Source: Azolla caroliniana
Lineage: Eukaryota > Polypodiophyta
NCBI GenBank assembly: GCA_043228905.1
Contig: JBHGNT010000007.1
Coordinates: forward strand, 682,001 to 746,000
Direction of reading: 5' to 3'
DNA: 64,000 bases
This document shows, one piece after another, positions 40,546 through 50,167 of this stretch (the first letter of the stretch is position 1; each line of letters begins with the position of its first letter). The translations under genes and the position numbers were made by a program. The notes beneath the pieces were generated by a model. The model had not been told where the DNA came from. It did not search any database and was given only the letters and a program-made list of their open reading frames with translations.

Positions 40546-40562
40546 TCATGTCGGGTTCACCA
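40546..40562 (-). promoter_or_regulatory. D1 primer-binding site candidate
   Basis: TGGTGAACCCGACATGA on the minus strand, four bases inside the LTR end (40567). It starts with the TGG expected for pairing with a tRNA CCA end. I cannot name the tRNA. Confidence 0.55.
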
Positions 40563-40566
40563 AATA

Positions 40567-41088
40567 TGTCGCATTGTTACGCGCGTGCGTGTAGAAGGGG
40601 CGGGACCACGGGGATCTCAGACTAGGGAGTAGAGGTGAAAGAATAAGATATGATTTGGAAGCTTAGCTCAAGAGGAGAAGAGGAAAGAATAAGACCATGA
40701 CATAGAAGGAGAGATCGGCCGAGGCAAGATGCTCAACAAGTTATATTAAAACAAACGAATGATTACAACAATGGTGGCCGCATGGGCTGCACCAAACGAC
40801 TATGAGAGAACCCTAACCGAGGATGATTAAGGAAACCCTAAACGAAACCCTAACCCTAAAATGGTAAGAACTCTAGACTAAGTGGTATACCTTTCATACG
40901 CAAAATAGGCAACCCCTTCATAAGTGACCCCTCCCTTCCTTTTATAGCCCAAGGAGGGAGGGACCTTACAATGTGGGATAAAATTTCCCCTCTTATTTCT
41001 ATAGACCATTTCCTAGTATACGTGTGCACATGTTGCACACCACCGACTTGCCCATTCCACCTCGGTTTCCCCCTATGGACGAAAATCT
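40567..41088 (-). repeat. D1 5' LTR, main part (last 8 bp at 46361-46368)
   Basis: LTR with TGTCG..CGACA ends: outer end TGTCGTGA at 46361-46368, then CopB-3, then ATTTTCGTCC from 41088 down to CGACA at 40567. It shares long blocks with the D2 LTR (50739-51494) and has several AAACCCTAA-type motifs (about 40809-40858). Confidence 0.82.
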
Positions 41089-41663
41089 TGTCGTGAATCA
41101 ACGATTCGATTCACCTTCTTCCCTCGGCCACAACCGAGTAGTTACGGATCAATGAAGCAGAAAATAGGAACCAAAAGAGAGAAATACACGATTACACAGG
41201 GATTAACGTGGAAAACCCTAGATGGGAAAAAACCACGGGAGTACAAGACTCCAAACAACGCTATACAAAGAGAAGTATACAATGACGAGCTACAAGGCGA
41301 CGACCTTGAGCTCGCTGTCCTCGCCACAGGCGGCGGAAATACACAGAGGCGTCGTCCTCTTCCTCTCTCGCGCTCTATCTCTCTCTCTCTCGCACGGCTG
41401 CTCCCTCTTCACTCCTCTAAAGTGGAAAAACAGAAAAATAAGAAGCAACAGTAAAACTGTTTGCCCTAAGTCATATTTATACTTATATGACTTTGGGCTA
41501 TTTACAACTGTAGCCACATGGGCCCATAGGAAAACATATTCACGGATATGTCCCTGCATCCGGATCGCTCTCCGGGTACATTCGTCATCCGGTACCGAAA
41601 CCGAAACCGGGACCGTCCCGTCCGGATCCGACCATCCCATTCGAAGGGACCGTAATCCCAACA
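41089..41663 (-). repeat. CopB-3 3' LTR
   Basis: 575 bp (TGTTGGGATTACGG at 41663 to GATTCACGACA at 41089 on the minus strand), preceded by the purine tract GAAGGGGGAG at 41664-41673. TATAAATA lies within an inverted repeat around 41470-41500, as in CopB-2. Confidence 0.95.
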
Positions 41664-41673
41664 AACTCCCCCT

Positions 41674-44600
41674 TCACTTCGGCATGGGATGTCTCTCCAA
41701 TCCGATCCTCTTCCGGCATGCTTCCAGCTTGTCGGGTGTGAGCACCTTGGTCAGCATATCCGACCCGTTCTCGTCCGTGTGGATCTTCGTCAGCACGAAC
41801 TCCTTGTCTTCTATCCTTTCCCGGATCCAGTGATATCTTCGCTGGATGTGCTTCGTCCGGGAGTGATAGGCCGCGTTCTTTGCAAGGTGGATTGCACTCT
41901 GACTGTCGCAGTAGAGTCGGTACTCCTTCTGCCGGATACCGAGCTCTCCAATGAAGTCCTTCATCCATATTATTTCCTTGCCGGCTTCAACAGCCGCCAT
42001 GTACTCCGCCTCCGTGGTTGACAGCGCAACCGTCTTCTGCAGCCTCGACTGCCATGAAACAGCTCCCCCTGCATACGTCATCACATACCCTGATGTGGAC
42101 CGGCTGGTATCTGCATCAGCCGACATATCCGAATCGGTAAAGCCGTCGAGTTCGGGCTTTCCGGAGCCGAATCGGAGGCACACGTTTGCTATGCCCTTCA
42201 GGTATCGGAGTATCCACTTGGCCGCGTTCCAATGCTCTTTACCGGGATTGCTCATGTACCGGCTCACCACTCCGACTGCATATCCGATGTCCGGTCTCGT
42301 ACACACCATGGCGTACATCAAGCTCCCGACGACTGAGGCATACGGCACTTTCTTCATATCCTCCTTTTCAGCCTTTGTCTTGGGACTTTGCTTGCTGGAC
42401 AGCTTGCAGTTTGTCGGGAGGGACGATCCGACCGGTCTCGCTTCCGACATGTTGAACCGGTGAAGCACCTTCGTCACGTACTTCTCCTGTGACAGCCACA
42501 ACTGCTTCTTCTTCCGGTCCCGGATGATGTGCATCCCTAGTATTTGTCTCGCCGGACCCAGGTCCTTCATTGAGAAGGTTCGGTGAAGAGCCTTCTTCAG
42601 CATCCGTATCTTGACCTGGTCCCGTCCGACGATCAACATGTCGTCCACGTACAGGAGGAGTATTAGAGAGTCTCCTCCTTCGAACTTCTTCACAAACACG
42701 CAGTGGTCGGACTGCGTTTTGAGGTACCCTTCGTCGGTCATGAAGGAGTCGAACTTCCGGTACCATTGCCGGGGAGCCTGCTTCAGTCCGTAAAGGCTCT
42801 TCTTCAACCGGCATACCAGGTGCTCCTTCCCTTTCTTCTCGAATCCTTCCGGTTGCTGCATGTAGATCTCTTCTTCGAGGTCACCGTGAAGGAATGCCGT
42901 CTTCACGTCCATCTGTTCTACCTCGAGGTCCATGCTTGCCGCTATGCTCAGCACCGTCCGGATGGAGGTCATCTTCACTACCGGGGCAAATATCTCGTCG
43001 AAGTCGACGCCCTTCTTCTGCTGAAACCCCTTCACCACGATCCTGGCTTTGTATCTCGGGGGGTTTCCGGCATCTCCCGGTTTCAGCTTGAACACCCACT
43101 TGTTACGGAGTGCCCGTTTTCCTTTCGGCAACTCCACAAGTTCATATGTGTGGTTCTCATGCAGGGAATCCATCTCGTCCTGCATGGCACTCAACCACCT
43201 GCGGCTCTGGGTGTCATGCTTTGCTTCTTCAAAGCTCTCCGGCTCCCCTTCGTCGGTTAGCAGCACGTGCTCTGGTTCCGGAAATCTCCGGGGGGCCCTT
43301 CTCTCTCTTAGAGGATATCTCCGTTCCGGAGCTTCGGTAACCGGTTCTTCTGATTCTTCTTCTTCATCCGAATCCATTTCGGGATCGGGAACGGTTCCGG
43401 TATCATTTTCATCTTCCTCGGCCGGTTCTCTTTCTTCACCGTCTTCGGCCGGATCCTCGAGTGCTAACCGGTCCCTTGCCGGTCGGGACTGCTCCTCGTA
43501 GAGTTTATCCTCACCGGTCGACTTGGAGCTCTTCATCTTCTTCTCCGACTCCAAGTCGGCGAGTGTCTTGTCCTCCATGAAGATGATGTCTCGACTCCTG
43601 AATATCTTCTTGTCGACCGGGTCCCATACTCGGTAGCCGAACTCGTCGTCGCCGTAACCGAGGAATATGCATGGCCGGGTCTTTGGATCTAGCTTCCCTC
43701 TCCGGTCCTTTGCCACATGCACGTATGCGAGACACCCGAACACCTTCAGATGCCGGTAGGATACTTCCCTACCGGTCCACACTCTCTGCGGCGTGTCTCC
43801 GTCCAAAGGTACTGAGGGTGATCTGTTTATCACATATGTCGCCGTCGACATTGCCTCAGCCCAAAATCCCTTGGGTAATTTCGCATGCGCCAGCATACTC
43901 CGGACCCTCTCCATTATGGTCCGGTTCATCCTCTCGGCCAGCCCGTTCAGTTCCGGCGTCTTCGGCACAGTAAACTCGAGCCGGATTCCCTTCGAGCGAC
44001 AGTACTCCTGGAACTGCCCCCGGTATTCCCCTCCGTTATCCGCTCGTATCGCTTTCAGCTTCTTGCCGGATTCCCTTTCCACTCTCGCGTGGAGATCTTT
44101 GAAGACGCACAACACTTGGTCCTTTGTCTTCATCGGAGCCGTCCACAGTTTTCGGCTATGATCATCGATGAATGTTACGAAGTACTGGGCTCCGCCATGT
44201 GACTTCGTTTCTACCTGACACACATCAGTGTGCACCAACTCCAATGGTGCGCTACGTCTCGTCGGTGGCCTTGAGTGGAAGGAGGTCCGGTTTTGCTTAC
44301 CGGCCAGACAGTCGGTGCACCTCTCCAGGTGCACATGCTTCACTGGAATAAGATTGTCTTCTGCAAGCCTCTTCATCCCCTTCTCACTCATATGGCACAG
44401 TCTCTTGTGCCACAGCTCACCGGCAGTGTCGGCTGCCACATTCAGCTCTTCCGGACATAACCGGGCATTCATCAGGTACAGTGTGTTGTCTTTCCGGGCC
44501 CGAGCCACTATCAGGCTCCCCTTGCTGAACTTCATTACGCCGTTCTGGATGCTACCCGTGTAGCCTTCGTCATCTAGCCTCCCGGCCGAAATCAGGTTCA

Positions 44601-45750
44601 GTCGGACCTCCGGAACGTGTCGGACATTCTTCAGCAGCATTTTGCATCCGGTCGGGGTTGTCAGCCACACATCTCCTATGCCGGCAATCCGGCACGTACC
44701 TTCGTTTCCCATCCGAACACAGCCATGCTCACCGGCTGTGTAGGATGAGAAGTATCTTCTCTCCGGGGTCAGGTGGAACGATGCTCCGGAATCGACCACC
44801 CAGGTCGTCTCATCGCCGGCAATGTTTAGCTCACCTTCTTCGGTGATGAGCATGATTTCTTCTTCACTTGCCGCGAGTGCCGTCGTTCCTTTCCGGTCCT
44901 GCCCTCGCCGATCCGAACCTCTCCGGTCCGTGGCTCCCCGGTATGCACCGCTTCTCTCCGGTGACTTCTTCGAATCGGTGTCGTCGGCTCCGTTGTCTTT
45001 TCGGTAATGCCGACAATTCTTTCGGAAGTGCCCCGGCTTCCCACAGTGGAAGCATGTGGGCCTTCCTCTTGACTGCGACCGGGTCCCCGACTTCTCCCGT
45101 CTTTGCGGACTCCAGTTCCATTGTCTTCCCCGATCCGATTCGGTAAATAGCATCTTCGGTTCGGAGGCCGGTTCCTTGTCTCTCCGACGCGCTTCTTCGT
45201 TCAAGATACTTGTCTTTACCGTTTGCAAGGACAAGTTATCTTCGGTGCAGGAGGTGCTGAGAGTCACCACCAAGTTCTCCCAGCTGTCCGGCAATGTACA
45301 CATCAGGATGATGGCTTGCATTGCATCCTCCAGCGGGAACTTGATCGCCGCAAGCGGATTCACGAATCCCATGAACGTGCTTACGTGTTCCACCATACTC
45401 TCGCCGTCCCGGTACTTGAGATTCACAATCTTCCTCATCAGGGAGGTCCGGTTCAACGCATTCTTCCTCTCGTAGAGGCCCGACAGCTTCTTCCACATTT
45501 CATATGCGTTGGTGTCGTTCGCCACATGTTGTAGGACGCTTACATCGACATATTGTCGGATCGTCGCTACGGCTTTCCGGTTCAGGAGCTTCCACTCCGA
45601 CTCAAGTACCCCCTTCGGTATTTCCGACCTGTCAATCGGTTCATACAGGTCCCGAACAATCAGAAGATCCTCCATCTTGATCTTCCAGTCGGCGTAATTC
45701 TGTGCATTCAGCACCATCATCCCCGGCTGCCCGCTGCCGCCGCCTTCCAT
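41674..45750 (-). CDS. CopB-3 gag-pol polyprotein, intact
   Basis: 1358 codons, ATG at 45750 (MEGGGSGQPGMMVLNAQNY). Gag core residues 1-200. CCHC knuckle CFHCGKPGHFRKNC near 240. Protease VVDSGASFHL near 315. Integrase zinc region LWHKRLCHM..CTDCLAGKQ near 445-480 and core HTDVC / RADNGGEY / NGLAERMN near 500-610. Acidic linker 740-850. RT 875-1110 with YVDD (42640-42651). RNase H 1210-1358 with FTDSDM, STTEAEYMA and CDSQSAIHL. All catalytic residues I can name are present. The polyprotein would be cut by its own protease into particle, enzyme and integrase parts. Confidence 0.96.
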   Translation of the reverse strand: MEGGGSGQPGMMVLNAQNYADWKIKMEDLLIVRDLYEPIDRSEIPKGVLESEWKLLNRKAVATIRQYVDVSVLQHVANDTNAYEMWKKLSGLYERKNALNRTSLMRKIVNLKYRDGESMVEHVSTFMGFVNPLAAIKFPLEDAMQAIILMCTLPDSWENLVVTLSTSCTEDNLSLQTVKTSILNEEARRRDKEPASEPKMLFTESDRGRQWNWSPQRREKSGTRSQSRGRPTCFHCGKPGHFRKNCRHYRKDNGADDTDSKKSPERSGAYRGATDRRGSDRRGQDRKGTTALAASEEEIMLITEEGELNIAGDETTWVVDSGASFHLTPERRYFSSYTAGEHGCVRMGNEGTCRIAGIGDVWLTTPTGCKMLLKNVRHVPEVRLNLISAGRLDDEGYTGSIQNGVMKFSKGSLIVARARKDNTLYLMNARLCPEELNVAADTAGELWHKRLCHMSEKGMKRLAEDNLIPVKHVHLERCTDCLAGKQNRTSFHSRPPTRRSAPLELVHTDVCQVETKSHGGAQYFVTFIDDHSRKLWTAPMKTKDQVLCVFKDLHARVERESGKKLKAIRADNGGEYRGQFQEYCRSKGIRLEFTVPKTPELNGLAERMNRTIMERVRSMLAHAKLPKGFWAEAMSTATYVINRSPSVPLDGDTPQRVWTGREVSYRHLKVFGCLAYVHVAKDRRGKLDPKTRPCIFLGYGDDEFGYRVWDPVDKKIFRSRDIIFMEDKTLADLESEKKMKSSKSTGEDKLYEEQSRPARDRLALEDPAEDGEEREPAEEDENDTGTVPDPEMDSDEEEESEEPVTEAPERRYPLRERRAPRRFPEPEHVLLTDEGEPESFEEAKHDTQSRRWLSAMQDEMDSLHENHTYELVELPKGKRALRNKWVFKLKPGDAGNPPRYKARIVVKGFQQKKGVDFDEIFAPVVKMTSIRTVLSIAASMDLEVEQMDVKTAFLHGDLEEEIYMQQPEGFEKKGKEHLVCRLKKSLYGLKQAPRQWYRKFDSFMTDEGYLKTQSDHCVFVKKFEGGDSLILLLYVDDMLIVGRDQVKIRMLKKALHRTFSMKDLGPARQILGMHIIRDRKKKQLWLSQEKYVTKVLHRFNMSEARPVGSSLPTNCKLSSKQSPKTKAEKEDMKKVPYASVVGSLMYAMVCTRPDIGYAVGVVSRYMSNPGKEHWNAAKWILRYLKGIANVCLRFGSGKPELDGFTDSDMSADADTSRSTSGYVMTYAGGAVSWQSRLQKTVALSTTEAEYMAAVEAGKEIIWMKDFIGELGIRQKEYRLYCDSQSAIHLAKNAAYHSRTKHIQRRYHWIRERIEDKEFVLTKIHTDENGSDMLTKVLTPDKLEACRKRIGLERHPMPK

Positions 45751-45764
45751 TTTCTGCAGCAGTT

Positions 45765-45777
45765 CGCTCTGATACCA
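45765..45777 (-). promoter_or_regulatory. CopB-3 primer-binding site
   Basis: TGGTATCAGAGCG on the minus strand, three bases inside the 5' LTR, 14 bases before the gag ATG. Initiator-tRNA-Met type. Confidence 0.93.
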
Positions 45778-45780
45778 ATT

Positions 45781-46355
45781 TGTCGTGAATCAACGATTCG
45801 ATTCACCTTCTTCCCTCGGCCACAACCGAGTAGTTACGGATCAATGAAGCAGAAAATAGGAACCAAAAGAGAGAAATACACGATTACACAGGGATTAACG
45901 TGGAAAACCCTAGATGGGAAAAAACCACGGGAGTACAAGACTCCAAACAACGCTATACAAAGAGAAGTATACAATGACGAGCTACAAGGCGACGACCTTG
46001 AGCTCGCTGTCCTCGCCACAGGCGGCGGAAATACACAGAGGCGTCGTCCTCTTCCTCTCTCGCGCTCTATCTCTCTCTCTCTCGCACGGCTGCTCCCTCT
46101 TCACTCCTCTAAAGTGGAAAAACAGAAAAATAAGAAGCAACAGTAAAACTGTTTGCCCTAAGTCATATTTATACTTATATGACTTTGGGCTATTTACAAC
46201 TGTAGCCACATGGGCCCATAGGAAAACATATTCACGGATATGTCCCTGCATCCGGATCGCTCTCCGGGTACATTCGTCATCCGGTACCGAAACCGAAACC
46301 GGGACCGTCCCGTCCGGATCCGACCATCCCATTCGAAGGGACCGTAATCCCAACA
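45781..46355 (-). repeat. CopB-3 5' LTR
   Basis: 575 bp. I find no difference from 41089-41663 over the compared length. The outer flank AATCT is the TSD, then the last 8 bp of the D1 LTR. Confidence 0.95.
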
Positions 46356-46368
46356 AATCTTCACGACA

Positions 46369-47428
46369 ACGTTCTTCGCAAGGTGGATGGCACTTTGACT
46401 CTCATAGTAGAGCCGATATTCCTCCTGTTGGATCCCTAGCTCTCCGATGAAGTCCTATATCCAAATTATCTCCTTGCCGGCTTCCACAATGGCCATGTAC
46501 TCTGCCTCCGTGGTTGACAACGCAACCTTCTTCTGCAACGTCGACTGCCATGAAATAGCTCCCCCTGCACAAGTCATGACATATCTGGATGTGAACCGGC
46601 TGGTATCTGCATCAACCGACATATCCGAATACGTGAATCCATCGAGTTGGGGTTTATCAGAGCCGAATCGAAGGCACATACTCGAGGTGCCTTTCAAATA
46701 ACAGAGTACCCACTTGAGCGCATTCCACTGCTCTCTTCTGGGGTTGCTCATGAACCGGTTCACCACTCCGACTGCATATCCGATATCCGGCCAGGTACAC
46801 TTCATTGCGTACATCAAGCTCCCGACGGCAGAGGCATACGGTATCTTCATCATATCCGTCTTCTTTACCTTTGTCTCCGGGCTCTGCTTTTTGGATAGCT
46901 TGCAGTTTGCCGGAAGTGTCGATTCGACCGGTTTCGCATCCGACATGTTGAAACGATGAAGCACCTTCGTCACATACTTTTCCTGTGACAGCCACATCAG
47001 CTTCTTCGACCGGTTCCGGATGATGTGCATTCCCAATATCTGTCTTGCCAGACCCAAGGCTTTCATTGAGAAGGTCCAGTTCAGAGACTTCTTCAGCATT
47101 CGTATCTTGACTTGGGCTCATTCGACTATCAACATATCATCCACGTATAGGAGCAATATCAGGAAATCTCCACCATCAAATTTCATCACAAAGACACAGT
47201 GATCATTTTGCGTCTTGTGGTACCGTTGATCCGTCATGAAGGAGTCAAACTTTCAGTACCATTGCCAGGGGGCTTGCTTCAGTCCGTATAGGCTCTTCTT
47301 CAACTGGCACACCTAGTGCTCCTTCCCTTTCTTCACGAATCCTTCCGGTTGCTGCATGTAGACCTCCTCTTTGAGGTCACCATGGAGGAACATCATCTTG
47401 ACGTCTAGTTGCTCTACTTCGAGGTCCC
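46369..47428 (-). pseudogene. CopB-4 pol: RT C-terminal part and RNase H
   Basis: Minus-strand reading from 47428: DLEVEQLDVK, FLHGDLKEEVYMQQPEGF, LYGLKQAPWQWY, LLYVDDMLIV (YVDD kept) and ALGLARQILGMHI. RNase H has FTYSDMSVDADTSR and STTEAEYMAIVEAGKE, to SAIHLAKNV at 46369, where D1 is inserted. Several Gln and Arg codons are stops (near 47256, 47312, 47120). The upstream half of pol is missing. Confidence 0.82.
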
Positions 47429-48143
47429 CAGCTTCCCACAGTGGAAGCAAGTAGGCCTCCCCCTTGACTTCGACCTCATCCCCGATTTGTCTCGGTTCTG
47501 GGGACTCCGATACCGGCCTCTTTCCCGGTTGCGGTCATCTTCTGTGACCAAGGACTTCGGATCAGTTCCGGACTCCCGATCCTTCTGGCGAGCTTCTTCA
47601 TCTAGCAGGCTTGATTTTACCCTTGTCGGGGACAATTGTTTTCCTTCCGGCCCGGCGTTTCCCAACATGACGACTAACGTCTCCCAGCTATCCGAGAGGG
47701 AATAGAGCAGGAGTAATGCGAGTACCTCATCGGCGAGAGGTACTTCCAACGAGGTGGCTTGGTGTATCAACCCCTGGAATGCATTCATGTGCTCCGCCAT
47801 ACTGGAGTTGTCTTGGTACCGGAGCCTCACTAGCTTCCGAAATACCGAAACCCGATTAACGACATTTTTGTTTTGGAACATGATCCGATCATCGCCCAGA
47901 GTTCATGAGCCTTGCTTTCTTCGTTGAAGTTGTTGCACAGGCTCATATGAAGCACCGGAGGTATGCTGTCATCTTCATGTGCATCACCTCCCATGTTGTG
48001 GCATCGAACTTGTCCGGTTTTGCATCCCCGAACTGTACCGGCAACCGAAGATCTTTAACCACCAGCATGTCCCTCATCTTCGACTTCCACACTGAGTAGT
48101 TGGAGCCGGTGAGCTTGAACATGCTGCCGAATAATTCTTCCAT
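47429..48143 (-). pseudogene. CopB-4 gag, fused to RT by internal deletion
   Basis: ATG at 48143 (MEELFGSMFKLTGSNYSVW), a subfamily of copia gag distinct from CopB-2 and CopB-3. A frameshift near 47940 leads to RKLVRLRYQDNSSMAEHMN and SDSWETLVVMLG. At CFHCGKLG the zinc knuckle is cut off and joined at about 47428 to RT (DLEVEQ). About 2.4 kb (protease, integrase, start of RT) are missing compared with CopB-3, with GG microhomology at the joint. Confidence 0.82.
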
Positions 48144-48155
48144 TCTTGTGTTGTT

Positions 48156-48168
48156 CGCTTTGATACCA
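48156..48168 (-). promoter_or_regulatory. CopB-4 primer-binding site
   Basis: TGGTATCAAAGCG on the minus strand, a one-base variant of the initiator-tRNA-Met site, three bases inside the 5' LTR. Confidence 0.85.
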
Positions 48169-48171
48169 GTT

Positions 48172-48656
48172 TGTAGAGAATAGCGTGGAATTCTTCTTGG
48201 CCACAACCGAGTCTTTGATCACTTCAATACTAATTAAACACAAGAAATGGGGAAGTAGAGATGAACACTAAACAACAAAGAGAGTACACAAGATGTTTAC
48301 ATGGAAAACCCTAATAGGGAAAAACTACGAGAGCCTAGAGACTCCAAACTATCACATTATATGAGAGGAAAACCAAGTGGATGCACAGAGGTAACGACCT
48401 CGTGCACTCGATCTTCGCTAGGTGGCAGTTACAACAGAAAAGCTCGTAGTAGCTTTTTTCTCTCTCTCTCTTTCTCTCTCTCTCTCTGTACAACAGTTAC
48501 AACTACAACAATAACCACTGTGTATCTCACTATCACTAAGTGTTTGCCCTAGGTCATATTTATACTTATATGACCTTAGGACTATTTACAAATATAGCGT
48601 TAGTGGGCTTACTCACCAGGTCCTTCTGAATCGGTTTCTGGACCGAAATCCCAACA
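48172..48656 (-). repeat. CopB-4 5' LTR
   Basis: 485-bp LTR from TGTTGGGATTTCGG (48656) to TTCTCTACA (48172) on the minus strand. Contains CT/GA tracts and the TATA-bearing inverted block near 48545-48585. The flank CTTAT is the TSD shared with 27640-27644. Confidence 0.88.
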
Positions 48657-48661
48657 CTTAT

Positions 48662-48940
48662 GAAGAACACCAAATTAGCATAGTAAAGCAAGATCAAAGG
48701 AGGCAGAATGAGAGAGAGAGAGAGAGAGAGAGATAGAAAACGACACATGAAATGTAACTTTATTATTCAAACTCAGAGTTACAATAGAATGAAGAAAAAA
48801 ACTTTTTGCGCTAGGTTACAAGCCTGTTATATACTAATTGGTCTAGGGCATCTGCCCTTTCACATATTTATAGAATTGTCCTACACCTAGTCTATCCATG
48901 GGATAGTGTGAATACGGTCATTAAACACTTGTATTCAACA
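48662..48940 (-). repeat. CopE LTR, inner part
   Basis: 279 bp ending (minus-strand start) TGTTGAATACAAGTG at 48940, preceded by the purine tract TACGGGGGAG (48941-48950), so this is a 3' LTR. It is joined to 27457-27644 through the CopB-4 TSD. It includes a GA microsatellite (48708-48735). Confidence 0.75.
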
Positions 48941-49674
48941 CTCCCCCGTAATGGGCGTATACACTAAGAAGAGAATTGTAATGTAAAACAAAAGATACAT
49001 GTTATACAAAGAGATGCTATGATAGATTGGCTTGTAGCCAAGTGAATGACGACTGAGAGGAATCAAAGGCCGAATCGGCTGGTTCGAGTGTAGAAGCTGG
49101 TTCGGTTGTCAAGGTCGAGTGCTCGAAGCTATCTCTGTTGTTCGACTCGATCAGACTGAATACTCCTTAAGCCCATCTAGTGCCGAAGTGATTGAAATCG
49201 ATCAACCTTTGAGACACTTGGTCATCCCGTTTCATATCTTGTCGGTTGTGGAGATCTTTTCGACGCTGAGCTTTCCTGATGTTACACAATCCCGAACAAA
49301 GTGATACCGAACGTCGATATGCTTGAAGGCATTGTGATGAATCAGATTCTTTGACAAAACGACAACACCCTAACTGTCACTGCAAATAATTGGAGCCGAA
49401 TTGGGATTGGCTTGTCGAAACATACACACCAGATGACGGAACCATAGAGCCTCTTTCACTGCATCAGACGTACCTACGTATTTGGCCTTGGTCGTTGAAG
49501 TAGCTGTGCACTCCCGAAGTTTCGACTTCCATGAAATTGCTCCATTGCCGAATTTGAAGCAATATCCGGTTGTTGACTTTTTATTGTCCACACAGCCGGC
49601 AAAGTTCGAGTCGGTGTAACCAACTACGCCTGGGTTCTTGTTCGGATTGAAGAGGATGCCAAGGTCTTGTGTGT
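48941..49674 (-). pseudogene. CopE pol: RNase H end
   Basis: Minus-strand reading from 49674: LGILFNPNKNPGVVGYTDSN, FAGCVDNKKSTTGYCFKFG, AISWKSKLRECTATSTTKAK, EALWFRHLV and IICSDS, then a TAG, then KNLIHHNAFKHIDVRYHFVR to about 49180. This is copia RNase H of another family. The catalytic TEAEY is TKAKY and Gln is TAG (about 49372). CopA-3 cuts it off at 49675. The rest of CopE is not visible right of D2 within the window. Confidence 0.78.
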
Positions 49675-50065
49675 TGTTAAGAGACAAGCTCAACATTGGG
49701 TGCGTAAACGGGTATGTAACATAAAACCGACACAAAATATGACTGTGGCAGTGTTTAAACCGAGAGGCCGTTAAAACGTTATTCCTCGTAAGGCATAGTT
49801 TTGGGAGTTAGTGTAGAAGGCTCATTTATGAGCGGTCAAGTGCTGTCAGTACTTGTGTCAGCCCAATAGTCGGGGCTTGTATAAAAGGTGCTCAATGAGC
49901 ACGAAATATTTCCAAAGAACATACAAAGATCTATTTTTGAATATAGTGTGGTGTTTCTGCTCTCTCTCTCTCTCTCTCCCTCTCTTTCTCCGTGATTTCT
50001 GTGTTTTAAAGAACTGTGTACTTTGTGTTCTTATGCATACGCTTCCGCACACGTATTCCTTTACA
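49675..50065 (+). repeat. CopA-3 5' LTR
   Basis: 391 bp, TGTTAAGAGACAAGCTC to CCTTTACA. It matches the CopA-1 LTR, including TATAAAAG (about 49881) between the palindromes of the CAAGTGCTGTCAGTACTTG type and GTGCTC-aat-GAGCAC. Confidence 0.9.
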
Positions 50066-50078
50066 TGGTATCAGAGCG
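50066..50078 (+). promoter_or_regulatory. CopA-3 primer-binding site
   Basis: TGGTATCAGAGCG directly abutting the LTR. Initiator-tRNA-Met type. Confidence 0.93.
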
Positions 50079-50167
50079 CGAGGGTTGAGACTCCTCTACA
50101 GCTGACATAAAACCTTGCGATAAAGACAGAGTTAAGTTATTGTTTTCGGAAAGGATAAGACAACAAT

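Larger units (their letters stand above)
41089..46355 (-). mobile_element. CopB-3: intact, potentially active copia element
   Basis: 5267-bp element with two 575-bp LTRs that appear identical, a perfect TSD AATCT (41084-41088, 46356-46360), a tRNA-Met primer site, a purine tract and an uninterrupted gag-pol gene. It lies inside the D1 LTR, eight bases from its end. It is the youngest insertion here by these criteria. Confidence 0.96.
39757..46368 (-). mobile_element. D1: gypsy-like element with gag, truncated, carrying CopB-3 in its LTR
   Basis: Minus-strand element. The 5' LTR runs 46368-46361 and 41088-40567 (530 bp once CopB-3 and its TSD are removed). A primer site and gag follow (40529 down). 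Coding sequence ends at about 39757 against the LINE, so everything downstream, including any polymerase and the 3' LTR, is missing. It was inserted into CopB-4 RNase H (46369 on). It is related to D2 through LTR and gag-end sequence. Confidence 0.75.
27645..48656 (-). mobile_element. CopB-4: internally deleted copia element, now hosting the LINE, Gyp-S, D1 and CopB-3
   Basis: Minus-strand element. Its 5' LTR is 48172-48656 and its truncated 3' LTR 27645-27947. CTTAT at 27640-27644 and 48657-48661 is a perfect TSD, which proves these distant ends were one insertion. The interior kept at 46369-48143 lacks protease, integrase and the first part of RT through an internal deletion. The rest was displaced or lost when the LINE and D1 arrived. 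Confidence 0.82.

Noticed and set aside
42703-43260. Long antisense open frames opposite copia gag-pol (for example 42703-43260, 22146-22703, 41951-42463)
   Set aside because: They recur opposite the same coding region in CopB-2 and CopB-3 because the sense codons are conserved. No start context or domain. Shadows of the sense gene.
48661-48940. A complete 280-bp CopE LTR starting TGAAGAACACC
   Set aside because: The CTTAT target duplication of CopB-4 overlaps this start. The LTR continues at 27457-27644, so the apparent TG start is chance.
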